64,000 bases of DNA from Acanthaster planci (lineage: Eukaryota > Echinodermata > Asteroidea > Valvatida > Acanthasteridae). The position numbers were made by a program, and so were the translations under genes. The notes under the pieces are model-generated. The model was not told where the DNA came from, did no database searches, and saw nothing but the letters and a program-made list of their open reading frames with translations. Below are positions 59,530 to 64,000 of this stretch, piece after piece. Position 1 is the stretch's first letter; each line of letters starts with the position of its first letter. The stretch covers positions 781,251 through 845,250 of the forward strand of contig NW_019091429.1 of assembly GCF_001949145.1 (NCBI RefSeq), written 5' to 3'.

Positions 59530-61348
59530 CTCGTTAACCTGGGAAGGTAGCCCATATAGTGGAAGGTTAACCCTGATTTCAAACTTCTGCTTCCTTGCGG
59601 CACACCCGGTCACGGGAAAGGCTTCGGGAGTCAACCCTGAGGAAAAATCCGGAGTCGGAGCCCCTAAGGCAGTTCTCTGTTGTGCTCAACATCGTTCAGG
59701 CAGCTCCTGCGACGGCACTGGTGCCAAAGCCCTGCTGTTTCTTTGGATTCATCAGTGACGTGAAGAGGGGGGACATGCTGCATGGGCTACATCTTGTCCT
59801 CCATATCTTCCTGCCCAGGCTTGAATCCTACCATTGCCCAACGCTGGAATGTAGAACACCGGATCACTGGAGAGAACACTCCAGCTTCGCCTTTGGCGTA
59901 GACAAAACATGGGGAATGACAGTTACCAGTTATAAGCCACTGCTCAATTGGCATAGAGCGCGGCGCCAGGGGTTGTTCCCGATGGTGGAAGGGATCATCG
60001 GATCTCACTAGACAGCTACCGCCCGCTTCAAGCAGGGCAGCCCCCAGCCAATAAGGTGCTGTCCCGCCACAGCTTGCTTTCCTCGTTGGGTGCATGGGAA
60101 TGAGGAGAAGGAGAGGAGGAGATGTCCGAACAGCAGGCTGGGAACCTTCGCACCAGGCAAGACAAAGAAACAAAAGAGACCAACTCTAAAACTGGGAACT
60201 TGGAACGTCTGCACTATGATGACAGGACTCGCTGCTAACCTCAAGGACATCAACAACACCAGGAAGACTGCCATCATCAATATTGAGCTGAAGAGACTGG
60301 AAGTGGATATCACCACCCTCTAGGAAACACGGTTGGCTGATGCAGGCACACTGAGAGAGGAGGACTACACGTTCTACTGGCAGGGAAAGGGCAGTGACGA
60401 ATACAGGGAACACGGAGTGGGCTTCGCAGTGAAGAACACCTTGCTGTGTATCACAAACTCGTTCTTCAAGACCAAGCCCCAACACAAGGTTTCCTGAAGA
60501 CATCCGCGCTCAAAGCACTGGCACCAGCTGGACTTGATCCTGACCAGGCGCAGCTCTCTGAAGAACGTGCTAATCAATCGTTAGTTTCAGAGTGCAGGTT
60601 GCAACACAGACCATTCATTGGTGTGTTGCAAGGTCAAGCTGCAACTGAAGAAATTCCATCGTGCTAGACAGCCTGGAAAGGCACGGATTGACACCAGCAA
60701 GATGGCCCAACCAGAACTTGTTGAGTAGTTTGCCTCCACTTTGGAGAAGGAACTTGGTGTACCACAAGAAGGAGAATCTGCAAAGCAGAAGTGGGAAGAG
60801 CTGCGCAACACCATCCACCGCACAGCCTTGGCTACCTTTGGGAGGAAGACCTCGAAGTCACAGGACTGGTTTGATGCCAAGTTGACCGAGATGACCCCAT
60901 CATTGAAACCAAGCGGTCAGCACTTGCTGAGTACAAGAACTACCCAAACGAGAAGAATCTCTACATTCTCAGGGTTGCGAGGAGCAAAGTTTAGAAGACT
61001 GCTCGGTGCTGTGCCAATGATTACTGGACTCAGCTCAGCCAAGACATTCAAACCGCTGCCATAACAGGGAACATCCGTGGTATTTACGATGGTATCAAGA
61101 AAGCACTTGGTCCAGCTCAGAGCAAGATGGCCCCCCTAAAATCCTCCACAGGTGAGATGATCACAGAAAAGAACAAGCAGATGGAGAGATGGGCGGAACA
61201 CTACTCTGACCTCTACTCCAGACAGAACACCATGACACCGTCAGCCCTTGATGCCATCGACTACCTGCCATCCATGGACGAACTTGACGCCGAACCAGTC
61301 ATCGAAGAACTCAGCAAGGCTACTGATAGCCTGGCCGCAAACCCCCTT
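59530..61348 (+). mobile_element. LINE fragment with endonuclease but no RT
   Basis: A GC-rich block starts with an apparent 5' leader (to about 60,185; GGAGTCAACCCTGAGGAAAA and GGAGCCCCTAAGGCAGTTCT within it). It continues into a non-LTR element coding region of the type often labelled craniofacial development protein 2-like: endonuclease start KLGTWNVCTMM at about 60,213, the EN end with NTDHSLVCC near 60,612-60,640, and a linker up to LDAEPVIEELSKATDSLA. Similarity stops at about 61,348, just where the RT should begin. Multiple in-frame stops, a frameshift and an internal deletion make it dead. The leader start is approximate. Confidence 0.88.
60090..60650 (+). pseudogene. LINE endonuclease with internal deletion
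   Basis: The frame from 60,090 reads TWNVCTMM (catalytic Asn region) then IELKRLEVDITTL and TAG at 60,321, followed in frame by ETRLADAGTLREEDYTFYW and HGVGFAVKNTLL. It then jumps directly to CITNSFFKTKPQHKVS, TGA, RHPRSKHWHQLDLILTRRS and TDHSLVCC. Full-length relatives carry roughly 80-100 residues, including the GDFN motif, between the NTLL and CITN segments (estimated from memory), so the metal-binding centre of the domain is missing. The TGA sits where a Trp is normal and the TAG where Gln is normal. A further TAG lies near 60,576-60,578. Confidence 0.85.
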
Positions 61349-61350
61349 TG
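60650..61350 (+). pseudogene. LINE linker region upstream of the missing RT
   Basis: From HRARQPGKARIDTSKMAQPE a TAG interrupts at about 60,727-60,729, then KEL...WEELRNTIHRTALATFG follows. A frameshift near 60,895 moves the reading to another phase (SALAEYKNYPNEKNLYILRV). A third stretch, open from 61,127, holds MAPLKSSTGEMITEKNKQ and MERWAEHYSDLYSRQN and ends at TGA after LAANPL. The conserved GKAPG.DGI start of the RT is not reached. Confidence 0.85.
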
Positions 61351-62340
61351 AACGCTGCATCCAGAGGGAATGAACGGGGATTTTTCCGCGTTCATTCAGA
61401 ACTGAATCTGCTTGCCCTGAAAAAGGTACTCAGTGACCGAAAGCTCGACAATCACATATTTCAGAGCACTTATTTGATATTATATTCTTGTCGGTATACA
61501 CCACTTCCGTTTTCTCTCTCACTCTGGAGGGTGTACTGTCAAATATCACGGACTCACAATGACACCAGGGGGGCACAATGCCGACGCTGCCGCCAGTGTA
61601 ACGGACCCGTATGCGGTCTAAGGACTTTCACACCGGACAAGGTAGGTTGGACATTGACAGACAAGACACACACCGAGAACGAGAAAAATAAAGCACACCA
61701 GAGACACAGGATTACGGTTCTATGATTCTTCTCTCCTTGGTTTATTTCTCTTCTTTCTTGATCATTCCTGGAGTTCCACTTACATTAATTCGGAGGCAGT
61801 AGTGTACATGTACAGCTCAGTATGTCGAACCTCCTACTTCAACGGAGCCCAGCCACGGAGTGAGACCACGCCGTGTTCCCGCACCAAACTTCAACAACCA
61901 CTAGTAAACAAAAGGATGATCACGCGCCGAGTGCATGTCCTGGTCGCGCTCGCTACAATGTACACACTGTTTACAACCGTATCTCCCCGTGACGTTTGGG
62001 GTCACAAGCATATTACTAATACATAATGAGCGTTTCTAAAATCGGGACTCGTGGAAGCCCATGTTTGGGACATTTTTTCGGCCATAAATGGGAAATGTGC
62101 TCCATTTTTCGTGTTAATTTTGAATGTGTGCTTTGAATGTGTGCTTAGAACAGAATGGTTTCATAGCAGAAAGCAAACGCAGCTACGTAACTGGGTGAGA
62201 ATGGGTGTACATACTGCAACGTGTTCTGTCTGTTGATTCCTACACACCTGACAAAATGAAGGTAACGCAGGATTTTTCTGGTTTCCAGGGGCGTCTTCCG
62301 CCTTGTATTTCAGAAAACACAACCTAGTCGCACTCTTATC
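61349..62340. other. Junction interval, possible LTR of the minus-strand Gypsy element
   Basis: Coding similarity to the LINE ends at 61,348 and the next bases are TGAACGC. Further on, 61,596 starts TGTAACGG and about 61,911 ends AGTAAACA, a TG...CA-bounded segment of about 316 bp whose minus-strand end would be CCGTTACA, a frequent LTR end. It contains AATAAA on both strands (61,688 plus; about 61,741 minus). No polypurine tract is convincing and the second LTR is outside the window, so the LTR call is weak. Confidence 0.3.
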
Positions 62341-62609
62341 AAACATGAACTTTCATGTCCTTAGCAAAACCGCCCAAAACAAGGAAAACAAACCTACGGC
62401 GCCGGTGCTGCAGGCTATGAGTCTCCAGGGCCAACCAGCAGGGGCTGGTTGGGCAACTGCAGTGGGGAATGTGACACCTCCGTCACCCACAGGGTTGCCA
62501 TGCTCCTCAGCCAACTCTGGCTCGGCGTGGTTGTCGCTCAGCTCGTCTCCACTGGCATGGACGTCCAGGATGTCTTCCTCCACACCCACTGCCCCCACGA
62601 ACACTCCTT

Positions 62610-62792
62610 TGCAGCACCAGTGGTGGCGCTCCCTAACGTCCTGCCGGTAGAACCGAAGACCGCAACCCTTGGCGCAGGCGTAGGGGGGGGGTTTGGGTGG
62701 AGCTCGGCACACGCCGTCTGCAGGTGCCTGCACAGGTTTCGTTTCTGGTTGAAGGTCTTTCTGCACTCGATCGGAACCATCCTGCAAGTAGA
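62610..62792 (-). pseudogene. Two zinc-finger-like motifs split by a homopolymer frameshift
   Basis: Motif 1 (about 62,792-62,709, minus) reads C-x6-CRKTFNQKRNLCRHLQTAC, a C2HC/C2H2-like finger. Motif 2 (62,683-62,610) reads YACAKGCGLRFYRQDVRERH followed by H-W-C-C, again C/C/H/C spaced like a finger. The two are in frames that differ by one base, and the change falls at a C9 run (62,683-62,691). Just before motif 1 the minus strand has TACTAAC (62,814-62,808), a pyrimidine tract and CAG ending at 62,782, like a spliced 3' exon. This could be a Gypsy accessory product, a captured host exon, or an unrelated host exon. Confidence 0.5.
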
Positions 62793-63154
62793 GGAAGGGA
62801 TAGAGAAGTTAGTAAGTTGGGGACAATTTCGGCTGGGCCGAACAACCTTCCGACCCCTCCGGGTAACCTGAAGGGGGGCGGCTCCACTGGCCCCTGTGGC
62901 TCCTGTTTGTTCAGAATTGGCGTCAAGTCCACCTTGGCCTCACTAGTTCCTGCACCGGGGCCTGGTACTGTACATGTAGTACTCTGCCAATCCGGCGAAG
63001 TCTCTGTCGGACTGTCTGATGGCAATCTCTCTGATTCACCAGGTGATAAGGTTGGGCAGTCCCCACTCGCCCAGTTACCCTCATTGTCGTCTAGGATAGG
63101 TGTTGGTAAGGGGCTGGGCAGCGAAGGTTCCTGTTGCTCCAATGCCGGCGGCAA
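62633..63154 (-). pseudogene. Proline-rich C-terminal extension of the Gypsy polyprotein
   Basis: A 173-codon minus frame rich in Pro, Ser and Glu, with segments such as LPSPLPTPILDDNEGNW and PVEPPPFRLPGGVGRLFGP. It has no recognised domain and reads like a disordered tail or an accessory ORF. The last third (below about 62,800) is out of phase with the zinc-finger frames and is probably not the translated frame there. Confidence 0.5.
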
Positions 63155-63189
63155 TCATCCCACTGCAATGTGGTCCTTTTCTGGCTGAG

Positions 63190-63385
63190 ACTCGATCCTA
63201 CCAGCCCATTTCCATGTCACCCAAGTATGGTTTCAGCCTGTTGTAGTGGACCACTTTGGCTTGGGACCGAGGGGACTTCTATACCTTATATGTGACATCA
63301 TCGATCTTCTTCGTCACCACAAAGGGACCTTCCCACCAGCATTGGAGCTTGGGCGAGCGGCTCACCTTTTGGCGGGAGTGTAAAA
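63190..63385 (-). pseudogene. Gypsy integrase C-terminal GPY/F-like module
   Basis: After a TAG and a phase change, the minus strand reads LQCWWEGPFVVTKKIDDVTY, then a TAG, then AKVVHYNRLKPYLGDMEMGW. The GPF(V/Y)V...I.DVTY...VVH.NRLKPY order is the GPY/F module that follows the catalytic core in Ty3/Gypsy integrases. No chromodomain is recognised after it. Confidence 0.85.
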
Positions 63386-64000
63386 CTATACCGGCTGCCC
63401 GGCCTCTGCCGCCTTGCGGTCGTACTGCCGTTTCTGATACACTTGACTCTTCTGTAGGTGGCGACGGGCGAACTCATTGGCGGCCTCTATCCTTGCCCAC
63501 AGCCCGTCTACGTAGTCATGTACCGCCGCTTCTTCCACTTGCTCCTCCGGCTGGCCCACCACCAGATCCAGTGGAAGTCCCACCTCCCGGAATAGATTCA
63601 CCTCAAACTCCTTCCCCTGATCTTTATGGATTTCGAGGGGGGTACCGAAGCGTGTTATGACCTGCTCGACGAGCACCCTGGCAACGGTCTCTGAAGTCTA
63701 GTCAAGAATTGGAAAGGCCTCAACCCACTTGGTGAAGTAATCAGCCACAACCATAATGCTTGTATTCCCCGACCTTGTTCGTGGGAACCTACCTGTGAGG
63801 TCAATTGCCAAGCACTCCATCGGAGCCCCCCCCCCCAGATATTGTTGCAGGTGAGCCTTCCGAGGCTGTGGAGGTAGCTTCTTGGACCCATACTTGTGGC
63901 ACTTCCTGTACCATTCCTGTGCCTGACGTCTCATCCCTCTCCAATACACGGGGGCCTGCCTAAGCATTGCAACCATCCAGGATACCCCCAAGTGACCCGA
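63386..64000 (-). pseudogene. Ty3/Gypsy integrase with deletion and stop
   Basis: The N-terminal zinc-binding region begins HLGVSWM at the window edge and continues to KCHKYGSKK, where the second Cys of the usual CxxC is Tyr. The core follows: MECLAIDLTGRFP (first Asp), DYFTKWVEAFP, a TAG in place of a usual Gln, TVARVLVEQV, and HKDQGKEFE (second Asp). The sequence then jumps in frame from NLFREV to GLPLDLVVGQPEEQVEEAAV, skipping the HPQ.DG..ER segment with the catalytic Glu. The C-terminal part has YVDGLWARIEAANEFARRHL and YQKRQYDRK. Strand-transfer activity is impossible for this copy. Confidence 0.9.

Larger units (their letters stand above)
62353..64000 (-). mobile_element. Ty3/Gypsy LTR retrotransposon, 3' half, degenerate
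   Basis: On the minus strand, entering from the right window edge, are an integrase zinc-binding region and catalytic core (64,000-63,386), a GPY/F-like module (about 63,370-63,190), a proline-rich segment (63,154-62,850) and a zinc-finger-like region (62,790-62,610). GC is far above the window average. Stops and at least two frameshifts break the polyprotein, and part of the core is deleted. Gag, protease, RT and RNase H should lie beyond 64,000. The LTR is not securely placed. Confidence 0.88.

Noticed and set aside
59787-60173. A 128-codon minus-strand frame and a 138-codon plus-strand frame at 59,595-60,011.
   Set aside because: Both lie in the GC-rich leader of the LINE, where stops are rare in all frames. 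Neither shows a domain.
60321-63700. Nearly all premature stops in the LINE and Gypsy remnants fit C-to-T or G-to-A changes (Gln or Trp codons to stops), which might hint at cytidine-deaminase editing.
   Set aside because: Every single transition that creates a stop codon is C-to-T or G-to-A, so this pattern is expected from any transition-biased decay and is not evidence of editing.

Overview
The window reads as intron-era eukaryotic DNA from a draft assembly: about 38% GC by eye, no long host ORFs, many short C/G homopolymer runs, frequent ACATGTA-type words, and one 422-base N gap (58,139-58,560). The repeat content (LINE endonuclease/RT remnants, a Ty3/Gypsy integrase, foldback elements, hAT-type ACTCG repeats, GGGGACATGTCCCC palindromes) suggests a marine invertebrate, most likely a sea urchin, hemichordate or lancelet type genome. 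That assignment is an inference, and a mollusc is not excluded. No prokaryotic operon, CRISPR array, rRNA or convincing tRNA gene is visible.

Layout. 1-17,000 is mostly unassigned AT-rich DNA with one hAT-end-like ACTCG block (about 1,900) and two weak coding candidates (8-9 kb minus; 9.75-9.96 kb plus). 17.1-18.7 kb is a cluster of foldback elements and an AGGTCA repeat array, followed by a CRE/CCAAT/AAAATGGCGG promoter-like segment at 18.74-18.98 kb. 20-35 kb is mostly unassigned, with GC-palindrome repeats and a few weak exon candidates. 35.7-38.85 kb is a minus-strand, 5'-truncated and frameshifted LINE with endonuclease, RT and C-terminal segments and an AAT-type 3' tail. 39.69-40.12 kb is a foldback transposon whose arms carry arrays of a CGAGGGAACGAA motif at about 21-bp spacing. 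44-59.5 kb holds scattered fragments of one unnamed repeat family. A 534-bp non-autonomous hAT element (49,614-50,147) has an 8-bp target duplication, and a paralogous copy of the invaded repeat at 41.2 kb acts as a relative empty site.

The right end (59.5-64 kb) is distinctly GC-richer and is a transposon pile: a plus-strand LINE fragment (endonuclease with internal deletion, several stops, RT missing) abuts a minus-strand Ty3/Gypsy remnant entering from beyond the right edge. The Gypsy remnant has an integrase with an in-frame deletion, a GPY/F-like tail, a proline-rich stretch and, just before the presumed 3' end, two zinc-finger-like motifs preceded by a splice-acceptor-like sequence.

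Host genes are only weakly supported. Everything called as a host exon is a candidate with low confidence. The mobile-element calls and inverted-repeat structures are the solid part of this annotation.
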